Counted from the stretch's first letter, positions 27,413 to 39,545 are shown. The stretch: DNA of 64,000 bases from Paracoccus aminovorans (GCF_001546115.1 NZ_KQ955208.1:2061198-2125197); one strand, 5' to 3'. Notes: generated by a model from the sequence alone, not told the origin. Numbers and translations: made by a program.

Positions 27413-27919
27413 TTGGCACGCCGGTTCAGAGGGTCGGAAGAGGTCAAGGTGGACGCGAAGGGCCGCGTTTCCATCCCGGCCAAGTTCCGTCGCGTCTTTG
27501 AATCCTCCGATCCCGACTGGCAGGCCGGCAAGCGCGCGCAGCTGGTCATCGTCTATGGCACCCGCGATTGGAACTGGCTGCAGCTTTTCACCATCGACGC
27601 CATGGAAGAGATCGAGGACGGCATCGCCCGCATGCCGCGCGGCTCGGCCGCCCGCAACCTTCTGGAAAACATCTATCAGGGTCACGCCGACGAGGCCGAG
27701 ATCGACGGCGACGGCCGGCTGGTCCTGCCGCAGAAACTGCGCGAGAAGATCGGCCTGACCGACAGCGCCTTCTTCATCTCGGCCGGCGACAGCCTGAAGG
27801 TCTGGACCCCCGAGGCCTATGCCGAGGAAGAGCGTGCGCTGGAGGCCCGCGTGCCGGAACTGGAACCGGGCGCCGACCCGCTGTCGCTGCTGGCTCTTGC
27901 CGCAAGGGATGAGGGTTAG
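27413..27919 (+). CDS. mraZ: Transcriptional regulator MraZ
   Basis: DNA-binding repressor of the dcw cluster (168 residues) with two SpoVT/AbrB-like repeats: VKVDAKGRVSIPAKFRRVF near residue 12 and AEIDGDGRLVLPQKLREKIGL near residue 92. The start is a TTG at 27413, preceded by AAAGGAGG at 9 bp, giving MARRFRGSEEVKVD. No in-frame ATG lies between it and the first domain. Three MraZ boxes are 0.26 kb upstream. It is the first gene of a tightly packed operon through mraY. Confidence 0.94.
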   Translation: MARRFRGSEEVKVDAKGRVSIPAKFRRVFESSDPDWQAGKRAQLVIVYGTRDWNWLQLFTIDAMEEIEDGIARMPRGSAARNLLENIYQGHADEAEIDGDGRLVLPQKLREKIGLTDSAFFISAGDSLKVWTPEAYAEEERALEARVPELEPGADPLSLLALAARDEG

Positions 27920-28888
27920 ATGGCGTCCGACCCGCATATCCCCGTCCTGCTTGGCCCGCTGTTGCGGGCCGTTGCGCCTGTTGAGGGCACCTGGGTCGAC
28001 GGCACCTTCGGCGCCGGCGGCTATGCCCGCGGCCTGCTGGCCCAAGGCGCCGCGCAGGTCATCGGCATCGACCGCGATCCCAGCGTGTTCCGCATGGCCG
28101 AGGCCTGGGCCGGCGAATACGGCGACCGGCTGCGGCTGGTTCAGGGCACCTTCTCGGATCTCGACACGCTGGCCGGCGGGCCGGTCGACGGCGTGGTGCT
28201 GGACCTGGGCGTCAGTTCGATGCAGCTCGACCAGCCCGAGCGCGGGTTCTCGTTCCTGCGCGACGGGCCCTTGGACATGCGCATGGGCGGCGACGGGCCG
28301 ACGGCGGCCGATCTGCTGAACACCGCGCCCGAGCAGGTCATTGCCGACGTGCTTTACCTTTACGGCGAGGAGCGCGCCTCGCGCCGCATCGCCAAGGCCA
28401 TCGTCGCGGCCCGGCCGCTGAGCCGCACCGGGCAGCTGTCCGACATTGTCGCCGGCTGCCTGCCGCGCGCCAAGCCGGGGCAAAGCCACCCCTCGACCCG
28501 CGCCTTCCAGGCGATCCGCATCTGGGTCAACGACGAATTCGGCCAGCTCGTCGCCGGGCTGGCGGCGGCAGAGCGCGCGCTGCGGCCGGGCGGCAAGCTG
28601 GCGGTGGTCAGCTTCCACTCGCTCGAGGACCGCATCGTCAAGCGCTTCATGCAGGCGCGCTCGAACAGCGCCGGCGGCGGCAGCCGCCATGCGCCCGAGA
28701 CCCGGCGGACCGAGGCCGCCTTCACGCTGCCCTTCCGCCGCGCCATCGGTGCGGACGAGCAGGAGCTGGCGGTGAACCCGCGCTCGCGCTCGGCCCTGCT
28801 GCGGGTCGGCATCCGCACCACGGCGCCGGCCGGCCGCGTCGATCCCGAATCGCTGGGGCTGCCCCGTCTCGACGAAAGGGGGGCGTGA
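27920..28888 (+). CDS. rsmH: 16S rRNA (cytosine(1402)-N(4))-methyltransferase
   Basis: SAM-dependent methyltransferase (322 residues, formerly MraW). It starts [18 protein letters not shown] and has the SAM motif [16 protein letters not shown] near residue 30. Family segments [18 protein letters not shown] near residue 95 and [12 protein letters not shown] near residue 195 are present. The ATG directly follows the mraZ stop, and the stop overlaps the ftsL start. Confidence 0.97.
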   Translation: MASDPHIPVLLGPLLRAVAPVEGTWVDGTFGAGGYARGLLAQGAAQVIGIDRDPSVFRMAEAWAGEYGDRLRLVQGTFSDLDTLAGGPVDGVVLDLGVSSMQLDQPERGFSFLRDGPLDMRMGGDGPTAADLLNTAPEQVIADVLYLYGEERASRRIAKAIVAARPLSRTGQLSDIVAGCLPRAKPGQSHPSTRAFQAIRIWVNDEFGQLVAGLAAAERALRPGGKLAVVSFHSLEDRIVKRFMQARSNSAGGGSRHAPETRRTEAAFTLPFRRAIGADEQELAVNPRSRSALLRVGIRTTAPAGRVDPESLGLPRLDERGA

Positions 28889-29265
28889 TGCGCTCGGTGC
28901 TTTATCTGCTCACCACGCTGGTCGTCATGGGCCTGGCCTTCTGGGCCTATCGCGAGAATTACCGCACCCAGGCCGCGATCGGCGAAATGTCCGAGATCCA
29001 GCGCCAGATCGGCCATCTGCGCGAGGAGCTGGGCGTGATGCGCGCGGAATGGGCGTTCCTGAACCGGCCCGAGCGGCTGCGCCAGCTGGTGAACTTGAAT
29101 TTCGACAAGCTGAAGCTGGTGCCCTTCGGCTCGGACCAGTTCGTCGACGTGGGCCAGGTCGCCTTCCCGACGCCCAAGGCACCCGAGCCGCCCGCCGGCA
29201 CCGAAGTTCCGACCGAACGTCCCGCCGGCTATCCGCCGCGCCGTCCACAGGAGAGCACGCCATGA
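28888..29265 (+). CDS. ftsL: Cell division protein FtsL
   Basis: Bitopic division protein of 125 residues. One hydrophobic segment (VLYLLTTLVVMGLAFWAY) is followed by a periplasmic coiled coil (QAAIGEMSEIQRQIGHLREELGV split by leucines) and a Pro-rich tail. FtsL recruits FtsI/FtsW together with FtsB/FtsQ. The ATG at 28888 overlaps the rsmH TGA; an in-frame GTG three bases upstream is an alternative start. Identification relies on topology and gene position as well as sequence. Confidence 0.88.
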   Translation: MRSVLYLLTTLVVMGLAFWAYRENYRTQAAIGEMSEIQRQIGHLREELGVMRAEWAFLNRPERLRQLVNLNFDKLKLVPFGSDQFVDVGQVAFPTPKAPEPPAGTEVPTERPAGYPPRRPQESTP

Positions 29266-31073
29266 TCCGCACCCCGCTGCGCCCGCTGGCCCGCATCCTT
29301 CGCGCCCGCGAAAAGGGCGAGAATCCCGACGCCATCGAGGCCGAGAACCGCGCCCAGCGTCACGCCGAGATCCAGGAAAGGGCGCGCGGCAGCGCCCGGA
29401 CCCGGCTGTTCTTCATGTCCTGCGCCTTTGCGGCGGCGTTTTGCACCGTGGGCCTGAAGATGGGCGTGCTGGCCTCGTCCCACCCGGCCGAGCCGCGGGT
29501 GCAGACCTCGGGCGCGCAGATCATCTCGCAGCGCGCCGACATCACCGACCGCCACGGCCGGGTGCTGGCGACGAACCTGCTGACGCATTCGCTCTATGCC
29601 CATCCGCATCAGATGGTGGACCCGCAGGGCGCGGCCAAGGCGCTGGTCGGGATCTTTCCCGACCTGAGCCTGGAGCGGCTGCAGAAGGATTTCACCGGCA
29701 AGCGCACCTTCGTCTGGATCAAGAAGAAGATCAGCCCCGAGCAGATGCAGGCCGTCCACGACATCGGTGAGCCGGGCCTGCTGTTCGGCCCGCGCGAGAT
29801 GCGGCTTTATCCGAACGGCCATATCGCCAGCCATATCCTGGGCGGCGCCACCTTTGGCAAGGAGGGCGTGGCCGACGCCGAGGTCGTCGGCGTGGCCGGC
29901 GTCGAAAAGGCCTTCGACCGCTGGCTGCGCGATCCGGCCAACGACGGCGCGCCGCTGAGCCTGTCGCTGGACCTGACCGTTCAGGCGGCGATGGAGGAGG
30001 TGCTGGGCAATGGCATGAAGGTCATGAACGCCAAGGGTGCCACCGGCATCCTGATGGAGGTCAAGACCGGCGAGATCGTGGCCATGGCCAGCCTGCCCGA
30101 TTTCGACCCGAACGACCGGCCGCGGCCGCTGCTCAAGGGCGATCCCTCGGACAGCCCGCTGTTCAACCGCGCGGTGCAGGGCCAGTATGAACTCGGCTCG
30201 ACCTTCAAGATCTTCCCGGTGGCGCAGGCCATCGACCTGAAGCTGGTCAGCCCGACGACGATGATCAACGGCAAGTCGCCGCTGCGCATCGGCAAATATC
30301 TGATCAGTGAATTCAACGGCCACCAGTATGGCGCGCAGATCTCGGTCGCCGACATCATCGCCAAGTCGTCGAACGTCGGCACGGTGCGCGTGGCGCAGCT
30401 CTTGGGACCCGAGCGGCAGAAGGATTTCCTGGAGCGGCTGGGCCTGTTCGAGCCGACGCCCATCGAGATGAGCGAGGCGCCGACCGGCAAGCCGCTGGTG
30501 CCGACGCGCTGGCCCGCCGTGACCTCGGCCACGGTGGCCTTCGGCCACGGGTTGGCGGCCAGCCCGCTGCACCTGGCCTCGGCCTATGCCACCATCGCCA
30601 ATGGCGGCAAGCGCGTGCGCCCGACGCTGATCCACGACCGCTCGCGCCGCGAGGGCGAGCAGGTGCTGTCGGAATCCGCCGCCCATACCGCGATGCAGCT
30701 TCTGCGCCAGGTGGTGACGCGCGGCACCGCGCGCTCGGCCAATGTCGAGGGCTATGAGGTCGCCGGCAAGACCGGCACCGCCGACAAGCCGCGCCCGACC
30801 GGCGGCTATTACAAGAACAAGGTGGTGGCGACCTTTGCCTCGGCCTTCCCGGCCAGCGATCCGCGCTATGTGCTGGTGGTGACGCTGGACGAGCCCTCGG
30901 CCGGGCTGGCCGGCGGCGGCGAAAGCCGCACGGCGGGCATGACCGTGGCCCCCGTCGCGGGCGAGATGATCCGTCGCGTCGCGCCGCTTCTGGGCCTGCG
31001 TCCCAGCACCGAAACCCAGTTGCCGACGGTTGAACGGCCTTTGCCGGATGGGCTAAAGCTCGTCTCGAATTGA
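29262..31073 (+). CDS. ftsI: Peptidoglycan D,D-transpeptidase FtsI (PBP3)
   Basis: Septal class B penicillin-binding protein of 603 residues. A short cytoplasmic tail and one membrane anchor (about residues 50-70) are followed by the pedestal and transpeptidase domains. The SXXK motif is in QYELGSTFKIFPVAQ (Ser near residue 310), SXN in IIAKSSNVGTV near residue 368, and KTG in GYEVAGKTGTADKP near residue 505. The start overlaps ftsL by ATGA; a longer upstream frame is out of register with the operon spacing. Confidence 0.96.
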   Translation: MIRTPLRPLARILRAREKGENPDAIEAENRAQRHAEIQERARGSARTRLFFMSCAFAAAFCTVGLKMGVLASSHPAEPRVQTSGAQIISQRADITDRHGRVLATNLLTHSLYAHPHQMVDPQGAAKALVGIFPDLSLERLQKDFTGKRTFVWIKKKISPEQMQAVHDIGEPGLLFGPREMRLYPNGHIASHILGGATFGKEGVADAEVVGVAGVEKAFDRWLRDPANDGAPLSLSLDLTVQAAMEEVLGNGMKVMNAKGATGILMEVKTGEIVAMASLPDFDPNDRPRPLLKGDPSDSPLFNRAVQGQYELGSTFKIFPVAQAIDLKLVSPTTMINGKSPLRIGKYLISEFNGHQYGAQISVADIIAKSSNVGTVRVAQLLGPERQKDFLERLGLFEPTPIEMSEAPTGKPLVPTRWPAVTSATVAFGHGLAASPLHLASAYATIANGGKRVRPTLIHDRSRREGEQVLSESAAHTAMQLLRQVVTRGTARSANVEGYEVAGKTGTADKPRPTGGYYKNKVVATFASAFPASDPRYVLVVTLDEPSAGLAGGGESRTAGMTVAPVAGEMIRRVAPLLGLRPSTETQLPTVERPLPDGLKLVSN

Positions 31074-32572
31074 TGAACGGGGGTTTCGTGGCGGATCGGG
31101 CGATGCGGCTGTCCCTTCTGGGGCTGAGGGGGGACAAGGGGCGCGACCCCGAGGTGACAGGCATGGCCGTCGATTCGCGGCAGGTGAAACCGGGCTTCCT
31201 GTTCGCGGCGCTGCCGGGCTCGGCGACGCATGGCGGCGAATTCATCCAATATGCGCTGCGTCAGGGCGCCGGCGCGGTGCTGACCGACCGCAAGGGCGCC
31301 GAGATCGCCGCGGCCGAACTGGCCGGCTCGGATGCGGCGCTGGTGGTGGCCGAGGATCCGCGCGCCGCGCTGGCCGGCGCCGCCGCGCTGTGGTTCGCCG
31401 CCCAGCCGGAAACCATGGTCGCCGTCACCGGCACCTCGGGCAAGACCTCCGTCGCCACCTTTACCCGACAGATCTGGCAGGCGCTGGGCCACAAGGCGAT
31501 CAGCCTGGGCACCATGGGCGTGCAGGGCGACTATCAGGCCAAGCTGGCCCATACCACGCCCGAGCCGATCACCCTGCACCGCGTGCTGGCCGAGGCCGCC
31601 GCCGAGGGCGTCACCCATGCCGCGATGGAGGCATCGAGCCACGGGCTCGACCAGCGCCGGCTGGATGGGGTGCGGCTGAAGGCCGGTGCCTTCACCAATT
31701 TCAGCCAGGACCACTTGGACTATCACAAGAACTTCGACGAGTATTTCGCCGCCAAGGCCTTGCTTTTCAACCATATCCTGGACGAAGGCTCTACGGCGGT
31801 GGTCAATGTCGACGACCCGCGCGGCCGACAGATGGCGCAGATCGCGCGCGAACGCGGCCTGGCCCTGACCACAATCGGCCAGGCCGAGGGTGCCGACCTG
31901 CGCATCCTGGGCCAGCGCTATGATGCGACCGGGCAGGATCTGCGCTTTTCCTGGCACGGCCAGGCGCATCTGGTCCGGCTGGCGCTGATCGGCGGCTTCC
32001 AGGCCGAGAACGTGCTGGCCGCCGCCGGCCTCGCCATCGCCGCCGGCGACGAGCCCGCCCGGGTGATCGAGACCCTGCCGGGCCTGACCACCGTGCGCGG
32101 CCGCATGGAACTGGCCGCGGTGCGCGACAATGGCGCGGCGGTCTTCGTCGATTACAGCCACAAGCCGGGCGCGCTGGCCTCGGCCCTGCAATCGCTGCGC
32201 CCGCATGTCATGGGCCGCATCGTCGTGGTCTTCGGTGCCGGCGGCGACCGCGACCGGCTGAAGCGCCCCTTGATGGGCGAGGCGGCGCGCGCCTTTGCCG
32301 ACGTGGTCTATGTCACCGACGACAACCCGCGCTCGGAGGAGCCGGCCGCGATCCGTGCCGAGGTCATGGCCGGCGCCGGCCCCGATGCGGTCGAGATCGG
32401 CGACCGCGCCGAGGCGATCCTGCGCGGCGTCGATGCCCTGCAACCCGGCGACGCGCTGCTGATCGCCGGCAAGGGCCACGAGACCGGCCAGATCATCGGC
32501 AGCGACGTCTATCCCTTCGATGATGCGGAACAAGCCTCGGTCGCCGTCGCCGCGCTGGATGGCAAGATATGA
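31073..32572 (+). CDS. murE: UDP-MurNAc-tripeptide synthetase MurE
   Basis: ATP-dependent ligase (499 residues) adding the third amino acid to UDP-MurNAc-L-Ala-D-Glu. It has VAVTGTSGKTSVATFTRQIW (ATP loop) near residue 117, the carbamylated-Lys region and HKPGALASALQSL near residue 362. VTDDNPRSEEP near residue 420 contains DNPR, the signature for meso-diaminopimelate specificity. The start overlaps the ftsI stop by one base and the stop overlaps murF (ATGA). Confidence 0.96.
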   Translation: MNGGFVADRAMRLSLLGLRGDKGRDPEVTGMAVDSRQVKPGFLFAALPGSATHGGEFIQYALRQGAGAVLTDRKGAEIAAAELAGSDAALVVAEDPRAALAGAAALWFAAQPETMVAVTGTSGKTSVATFTRQIWQALGHKAISLGTMGVQGDYQAKLAHTTPEPITLHRVLAEAAAEGVTHAAMEASSHGLDQRRLDGVRLKAGAFTNFSQDHLDYHKNFDEYFAAKALLFNHILDEGSTAVVNVDDPRGRQMAQIARERGLALTTIGQAEGADLRILGQRYDATGQDLRFSWHGQAHLVRLALIGGFQAENVLAAAGLAIAAGDEPARVIETLPGLTTVRGRMELAAVRDNGAAVFVDYSHKPGALASALQSLRPHVMGRIVVVFGAGGDRDRLKRPLMGEAARAFADVVYVTDDNPRSEEPAAIRAEVMAGAGPDAVEIGDRAEAILRGVDALQPGDALLIAGKGHETGQIIGSDVYPFDDAEQASVAVAALDGKI

Positions 32573-33954
32573 CGCTCTGGACCTCTGACGCCGCCGCGCG
32601 GGCCACCGGCGGCCGCGCCACCCGCGACTTTGCGATCACGGGCGTCTCCATCGACACCCGCACCCTGCAGCCCGGCGACCTGTTCGTGGCGCTGAAGGAT
32701 GTGCGCGACGGCCATGACTTCGTCGCCCAGGCGCTGGACAAGGGCGCCGCCGCCGCGCTGGTCAGCCGCATCCCCGAGGGCGTGGCCGAGGACGCGCCGC
32801 TGCTGGTCGTCCCCGATGTGCTGGCCGCGCTGGAATCGCTGGGCCGGGCCGGCCGCGCTCGGATGCGGGGCAGGGTCATCGCCATCACCGGCTCGGTCGG
32901 CAAGACCTCGACCAAGGAAATGGCCCGCATCGCGCTGGCCGGCCAGGGTGCGATCCACGCCGCCGAGGCCAGCTACAACAACCACTGGGGCGTGCCGCTG
33001 ACCTTGGCGCGGATGCCCGAGGACACCGACTTCGCCATCGTCGAGATCGGCATGAACCACCCCGGCGAGATCGCGCCGCTGGCCCGCCTTGCCCGCCCGC
33101 ATGTCGCGATGATCACCACGGTCGCAGCGGCGCATCTGGAAGCCTTCGGCGCCATCGAGGGCATCGCCCGCGAAAAGGGCGCGATCTTTGCCGGCCTGGA
33201 ACCCGCCGGCCATGCCATCATCCCCGAGGACCTGGCGGTGACGCAGATCCTGCGCGACTGCGCCGATGCGGCGGGCGCGCTGGTGATCGGTTTCGGCCAG
33301 CATGGCATGGCGAAGCCGGTCAAGGCCGAGACCGTGGACGGCGCAACCCGGGTCCGCGCTCGCATCCTGGGCGAGACGGTGGATTTCACCCTCGCCACCG
33401 CCGGCACGCATTTCGTGATGAATGCGGTCGGCGTGCTGGCCGCGCTCTCGGCCGCCGGCGCCGATCTGGCCGCGGCGGCGCAGCATCTTTCGGACTGGAA
33501 CCCGCCGCTGGGCCGGGGCGCGGTCGAGGATCTGGCCGGCGTCCGGCTGATCGACGACGCTTACAACTCGAACCCGACCTCGCTCTCGGCCGGCCTTGCG
33601 ACGCTGGCGCGGCTGACCGGCGGGCGGCGGGTGGCGATCCTGGGCGACATGCTGGAACTGGGCCCCGAAGAGATCGCCATGCATGCCGGCATGGCGCAGG
33701 ACCCCTCGATCCCGGCGGTCGATCTGGTCCATACCGCCGGCCCGCGCATGCGCGCACTGCACGAGGCGCTGCCGGAAAGCCGCCGCGGGGTGCATGCCGA
33801 GACCGCCGCCGAGCTGGCCCTGCGCATCGGCGAGCTGGTCGCGACCGGCGATATCGTGCTTGTGAAGGGCTCCAAATCCTCGCGGGTCTCGACTGTGGTT
33901 GACGCGCTGCGGCGGACACGCCAAAGCACGGCGCCTGGCGAAAGGACAGCGTAA
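32569..33954 (+). CDS. murF: UDP-MurNAc-tripeptide:D-Ala-D-Ala ligase MurF
   Basis: Ligase of 461 residues that completes the UDP-MurNAc pentapeptide. The ATP loop is [21 protein letters not shown] near residue 107. [17 protein letters not shown] near residue 137 and [17 protein letters not shown] near residue 327 are MurF-specific. ATGA overlap with murE and one-base overlap with mraY support coupled translation. Confidence 0.96.
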   Translation: MTLWTSDAAARATGGRATRDFAITGVSIDTRTLQPGDLFVALKDVRDGHDFVAQALDKGAAAALVSRIPEGVAEDAPLLVVPDVLAALESLGRAGRARMRGRVIAITGSVGKTSTKEMARIALAGQGAIHAAEASYNNHWGVPLTLARMPEDTDFAIVEIGMNHPGEIAPLARLARPHVAMITTVAAAHLEAFGAIEGIAREKGAIFAGLEPAGHAIIPEDLAVTQILRDCADAAGALVIGFGQHGMAKPVKAETVDGATRVRARILGETVDFTLATAGTHFVMNAVGVLAALSAAGADLAAAAQHLSDWNPPLGRGAVEDLAGVRLIDDAYNSNPTSLSAGLATLARLTGGRRVAILGDMLELGPEEIAMHAGMAQDPSIPAVDLVHTAGPRMRALHEALPESRRGVHAETAAELALRIGELVATGDIVLVKGSKSSRVSTVVDALRRTRQSTAPGERTA

Positions 33955-35036
33955 TGCTCTATTGGCTCACGAACCTCTCCGACGGCGGGGATTTTTTCAA
34001 TCTTTTCAGATATATCACCTTTCGCGCCGGCGGCGCCTTCTTCACCGCGCTGGTCTTCGGCTTCTTCTTCGGCCGGCCGCTGATCGACCTTCTGCGCCGC
34101 AAGCAGAAAAAGGGCCAGCCGATCCGCGACGACGGCCCGCAAAGCCACCTGTCCAAGGCCGGCACGCCGACCATGGGCGGGCTGCTGATCCTCGCGGCGC
34201 TGACGCTCGGCACGCTTCTCTGGGCGCGGCTCGACAATGGCTATGTCTGGATCGTGCTTTTGGTGACGCTGGGCTTTGCCGCCATCGGCTTTGCCGATGA
34301 TTACGCCAAGGTCACGAAACAGCACCACGCCGGGCTCTCGGGCCGGGTCCGGCTGCTGATCGGCCTCTGCATCGCCGGTGCCGCCGGCGCCGCCGCCGCC
34401 TGGCTGCACCCGGCCGCCCTCAGCGGCGAACTGGCGCTGCCCTTCTTCAAGAACGCGCTGATCAACCTGTCGATCCTCTACGTGCCCTTCACCGTCATCG
34501 TGATCCTCGGCGCCGCCAATGCGGTGAACCTCACCGACGGCCTCGACGGGCTGGCCATCATGCCGGTGATGATCGCCGCCGCGACCTTCGCGGTGATCGC
34601 CTATATGGTCGGCAACGCCAATTTCGCCAATTACCTCGGCGTGCATTTCGTCCCCGGCACCGGTGAGCTTGCAGTCTTCGTCGCCGCGCTGATCGGCGGC
34701 GGCCTGGGCTTTCTGTGGTACAACGCCCCGCCCGCCGCGGTCTTCATGGGCGACACCGGCAGCCTGGCGCTCGGCGGCGCGCTCGGCGCCATCGCCGTGG
34801 TCACCAAGCACGAGATCGTGCTGGCCATCGTCGGCGGCCTCTTCGTGGTCGAGGCGCTGTCTGTCATCATCCAGGTGCTCTACTTCAAGCGCACCGGCAA
34901 GCGCGTCTTCCTGATGGCCCCGATCCACCACCATTTCGAAAAGAAGGGCTGGGGCGAGGCGCAGATCGTCATCCGCTTCTGGATCATCGCGCTGATCCTC
35001 GCGCTGATCGGCCTCGCCACGCTCAAGCTGCGCTGA
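33954..35036 (+). CDS. mraY: Phospho-N-acetylmuramoyl-pentapeptide-transferase MraY
   Basis: Polytopic enzyme (360 residues, about ten membrane helices) that transfers phospho-MurNAc-pentapeptide to undecaprenyl phosphate, forming lipid I. Motifs include [20 protein letters not shown] near residue 50 and [19 protein letters not shown] near residue 115. [19 protein letters not shown] is near residue 187 and [14 protein letters not shown] near residue 320. Confidence 0.97.
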   Translation: MLYWLTNLSDGGDFFNLFRYITFRAGGAFFTALVFGFFFGRPLIDLLRRKQKKGQPIRDDGPQSHLSKAGTPTMGGLLILAALTLGTLLWARLDNGYVWIVLLVTLGFAAIGFADDYAKVTKQHHAGLSGRVRLLIGLCIAGAAGAAAAWLHPAALSGELALPFFKNALINLSILYVPFTVIVILGAANAVNLTDGLDGLAIMPVMIAAATFAVIAYMVGNANFANYLGVHFVPGTGELAVFVAALIGGGLGFLWYNAPPAAVFMGDTGSLALGGALGAIAVVTKHEIVLAIVGGLFVVEALSVIIQVLYFKRTGKRVFLMAPIHHHFEKKGWGEAQIVIRFWIIALILALIGLATLKLR

Positions 35037-35040
35037 TCCT

Positions 35041-35092
35041 TCTTTGTTCCAGAAATACCCTCGGGGGGTCCGGGGGGCGAAGCGCCCCCGGC
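35041..35092. repeat. CTTCTTTG...CAGAAATACCC plus GC-hairpin intergenic element
   Basis: CTTCTTTGTTCCAGAAATACCC (split here as CTTCTTTG at 35040 and GAAATACCC at 35052) is followed by a G-rich hairpin CCGGGGG / CCCCCGG around GCGAAGCG. The reverse complement (GGGTATTT...AAAGAAG next to a GC-rich hairpin) recurs after recA at 47160-47240 and, without the hairpin, at 55866-55890. It is likely a dispersed, family-wide intergenic repeat. Confidence 0.5.
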
Positions 35093-35114
35093 CTTCCATA
35101 GCGAAGGCAGAACC

Positions 35115-36515
35115 ATGATCCCCGTCCAAGGCGTCCAGAACCAGACCATCGCCGTGCTCGGCCTCGGCCGCTCGGGCCGCGCCACCGCCGCCGCCCTGAC
35201 CGAGGGCGGCGCCCATGTCGTCGTCTGGGACGACGGCGCCGACACCCGCGACCAGGCGGCCGCCGACGGCATGAGCGTGCTCGACCTGACGCGCGAGGCG
35301 AATTGGGACGGCGTCAGCGCGCTGATCACCAGCCCCGGCATCCCGCATCTCTATCCCAAGCCGCACCCGGTCATCGCCATGGCTTACGCGCTCGGCGTGC
35401 CGGTCGACAACGACATCGGCCTGTTCTTCCGCAGCTTCGCCACAAGCGACTGGGAAGGCTACGACATCACGCCGCGCGTCATCGCCATCACCGGCTCGAA
35501 CGGCAAATCCACCACCACGGCGCTGATCCACCACATCCTGCGCGAGGCCGGCCGCCCGACCCAGATCGGCGGCAATATCGGCACCGGAGTCCTGTCGCTC
35601 GACCCCGCCCATGACGGCGAGGTGGTGGTGCTGGAGCTCTCCAGCTATCAGACCGACCTGGCCCGGGCGCTGACCCCCGACATCGCGGTCTTCACCAACC
35701 TCTCGCCCGACCACCTTGACCGTCACGGCGGCCCCGGCGGCTATTTCGCCGCCAAGCGCCGGCTTTTCGCCGAGGGCGGCCCCGACCGCGCCGTGATCGG
35801 CGTCGATGAGATCGAGGGCCGCTACCTCGCCGACCAACTCGCCATGGCGCCCTCGGACGACCGGGTGATCCGCATCTCCTCGGGACAAAAGCTGGAACGC
35901 TTCGGCTGGTCGGTCTTCGCCCGCAAGGGCTATCTCGCCGAATGGCGCAAGGGCCGCCAGGTCGCCGCGATCGACCTGCGCGCGGTCACGGGCCTGCCGG
36001 GCGAACACAACCACCAGAACGCCTGCGCCGCCTATGCCGCGACCCGCGCCCTGGGGCTCGCCCCGCGCGAGATCGAGCGCGCCTTCCACAGCTTCCAAGG
36101 CCTGCCGCACCGCAGCCAGCGCGTGGCCGAGATCGACGGCGTGGCCTGGGTGAACGACAGCAAGGCCACCAATGTCGACGCCGCCGCCAAGGCGCTGGCG
36201 GCTTTCCGCAACATCCGCTGGATCGCCGGCGGCATGGGCAAGGACGGCGGCATCGAGGCGCTGCAACCCTGCCTCGGCCACGTGGTCAAGGCCTATCTGA
36301 TCGGCCATTCCGCACGCGATTTCGCGCTGCAACTGGGCCAGACCCCGCATGAGGTGCTGGAGACCATGGACCAGGCCGTGGCCCGCGCCGCGGCCGAGGC
36401 GCAGCCCGGCGACACCGTGCTGCTCGCTCCGGCGGCGGCCAGCTTCGACCAATACCCGAATTTCGAAAAGCGCGGCGAGCATTTCACCGCCCTGGTCAAG
36501 GCCCTGCAGGGCTGA
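35115..36515 (+). CDS. murD: UDP-MurNAc-L-alanine:D-glutamate ligase MurD
   Basis: Ligase of 466 residues adding D-Glu to UDP-MurNAc-L-Ala. The N-terminal Rossmann part reads [18 protein letters not shown] near residue 10, the ATP loop [21 protein letters not shown] near residue 128, and the C-terminal domain begins near [17 protein letters not shown] at residue 345. It is separated from mraY by 78 bp holding a repeat hairpin. murG, murC, ftsQ, ftsA and ftsZ do not follow; the next gene is a porin on the other strand. Confidence 0.96.
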   Translation: MIPVQGVQNQTIAVLGLGRSGRATAAALTEGGAHVVVWDDGADTRDQAAADGMSVLDLTREANWDGVSALITSPGIPHLYPKPHPVIAMAYALGVPVDNDIGLFFRSFATSDWEGYDITPRVIAITGSNGKSTTTALIHHILREAGRPTQIGGNIGTGVLSLDPAHDGEVVVLELSSYQTDLARALTPDIAVFTNLSPDHLDRHGGPGGYFAAKRRLFAEGGPDRAVIGVDEIEGRYLADQLAMAPSDDRVIRISSGQKLERFGWSVFARKGYLAEWRKGRQVAAIDLRAVTGLPGEHNHQNACAAYAATRALGLAPREIERAFHSFQGLPHRSQRVAEIDGVAWVNDSKATNVDAAAKALAAFRNIRWIAGGMGKDGGIEALQPCLGHVVKAYLIGHSARDFALQLGQTPHEVLETMDQAVARAAAEAQPGDTVLLAPAAASFDQYPNFEKRGEHFTALVKALQG

Positions 36516-36540
36516 GATCGCGCCCGCGGCACGGCCGCAG

Positions 36541-36592
36541 GGGTATTTGGAAAACAGAGAAAGCAGGCGATTTCACCGTTTCCCAAATACTC
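36541..36592. repeat. GAGTATTTGG palindromic intergenic element, copy 2
   Basis: Arms 36541-36562 (GGGTATTTGG...GAGAAA) and 36571-36592 (TTTCACCG...AATACTC) are imperfect reverse complements around an 8-base spacer, the same geometry as the copy at 18063-18114. It lies just after murD. Confidence 0.82.
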
Positions 36593-36631
36593 GAATCCCA
36601 GCTGGCCACGCCCAGCGGCCGGGCCAATGAA

Positions 36632-36657
36632 AAGGCCCCGGGGGCAACCGGGGCCTT
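36632..36657. terminator. Bidirectional terminator between murD and the FadL-type gene
   Basis: Perfect 10-bp stem AAGGCCCCGG / CCGGGGCCTT with loop GGGCAA; A-rich before and TT after on both strands. Confidence 0.85.
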
Positions 36658-36677
36658 CTGCATCATGCCGGCAGGGA

Positions 36678-37817
36678 TCAGAAGGAATAGCCGATCCGCA
36701 CGCCAATCCCCCAGACCTCGCTGTCGTCCATGTTGGCAACCTCGCGCTTGGCGCCGCTGGGACCGACGCCCAGGGTCGCATCGCCCAGCTTGGTATAGTT
36801 GATGCCGGTGGTGATCTTGATGTTGTCCATCGTATAGATCGCCGCCACCGTCACCGCCTTGCGGCCGTTCACCGGCGCCAGGGGCGAGACCGTGTCGCCC
36901 TCGCTCGGCTCATAGAGGAACGAGACCGAGCCCGACCAGTTGTCGGTGAACTTGCGGCCGACGCCCAGCGTATAGGTGGTGGTGTCCTCGACCTCGACCA
37001 GTTCGGCGCCGGTGATCGTCGGGAACACAAAGTTGTCGACCCTGAACTCCGACCATTTCACCCAGCGGATCGAGCCGAACAGCAGGGTATCGGCCGCGAT
37101 GCCGGTTTGACCCTCTAGTGTCCAACTGCGCGGGGTCTTGACCTCGTAGCTGTCGTTGCCGACCGGAACCGTGCCGACGCCGGGGATCGTGAAGGTTTCC
37201 TTCATTCCGAAATCATGCTCGATGGGCGAATTATAGGTCAAGGAGACCCGCGCCGCGATCTCGGGCATCTCATAGGCAATGCCCGCGACCCAGCCGATGC
37301 CCCACGCGCCGTCGATATCCAGGTCGTAGCCCGAGACCCCGGCCGGGGGCGGACCGTTGTATCCAAGCCCGCGCAGGCTGAGCTTTCCGTCGGCATGCGA
37401 GCCGCGCAACCCGCCGTGCACCGAGAAGTTGTTGTCGAACTTGTAGCGCAGCAGGGCGGTATAGGTGGTCGAGTTGACCTCGACCGCGGTGCCGCCCAGG
37501 ACCGGGGAATTCGCGCCCGGATACAGGATGTCGGCGCCGAAGGGCTGCTCGACGATGATGGCGCCGGACAGGTTCGGCGTGAACTGGTGCTTGTAGGCCA
37601 GGCCAAAGAAGCCGTAGCCCTGCGCGACGTCGCCGGTGGCGAAGCCGGCGACATCCGTGCCCTTCACGCTGGGATTGACGCCGCCGAAGCTCAGCTCGGC
37701 ATAGTTACCGTTCTCGAACAGCGGTGCCAGCGATTGCGGCGCACGCTCGATCCCGCCGGCAAGGACGGGCGCGGCGCTGGCCAGCAGGGCGCCGATGCCG
37801 GTGACGATCCTATTCAT
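36678..37817 (-). CDS. OmpP1/FadL-family outer membrane transporter
   Basis: Outer-membrane beta-barrel of 379 residues with signal peptide MNRIVTGIGALLASAAPVLAG. The mature N-terminal plug-like segment GIERAPQSLAPLFENGNYAEL and alternating aromatic strands (TYTLGVGRKFTDNWSGSVSF) fit FadL/TodX proteins that import long-chain fatty acids or hydrophobic compounds. The C-terminus ends in Phe (GVRIGYSF), the usual barrel-assembly signal. GGGGAGG precedes the ATG. No degradation genes are adjacent, so the substrate is open. Confidence 0.88.
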   Translation of the reverse strand: MNRIVTGIGALLASAAPVLAGGIERAPQSLAPLFENGNYAELSFGGVNPSVKGTDVAGFATGDVAQGYGFFGLAYKHQFTPNLSGAIIVEQPFGADILYPGANSPVLGGTAVEVNSTTYTALLRYKFDNNFSVHGGLRGSHADGKLSLRGLGYNGPPPAGVSGYDLDIDGAWGIGWVAGIAYEMPEIAARVSLTYNSPIEHDFGMKETFTIPGVGTVPVGNDSYEVKTPRSWTLEGQTGIAADTLLFGSIRWVKWSEFRVDNFVFPTITGAELVEVEDTTTYTLGVGRKFTDNWSGSVSFLYEPSEGDTVSPLAPVNGRKAVTVAAIYTMDNIKITTGINYTKLGDATLGVGPSGAKREVANMDDSEVWGIGVRIGYSF

Positions 37818-38084
37818 GAAATTCCTCCCCTTGAACCGGCCCTTGCAGAACCGCTGGGTTCAGCCTGCGACACGCGCGCCGGTTGCGTCAATCGGCTGAC
37901 CCCCATGACGCGGCGTTCCGACGCAGGCGGCGCCTCTGGCGTGGCGCGGCGGCAACGATGGTGGCAACGACGATGACGGCGCCGGCGACGGCCCGATCCG
38001 GCCGAAACCGGCGGCCGGGGCGTGCGATGCTCTGGACATTCCGGCCGGCCCGTGAAATGGGAAACTGCCAAACGAACCCCGTGA

Positions 38085-39545
<1,461 letters not shown>

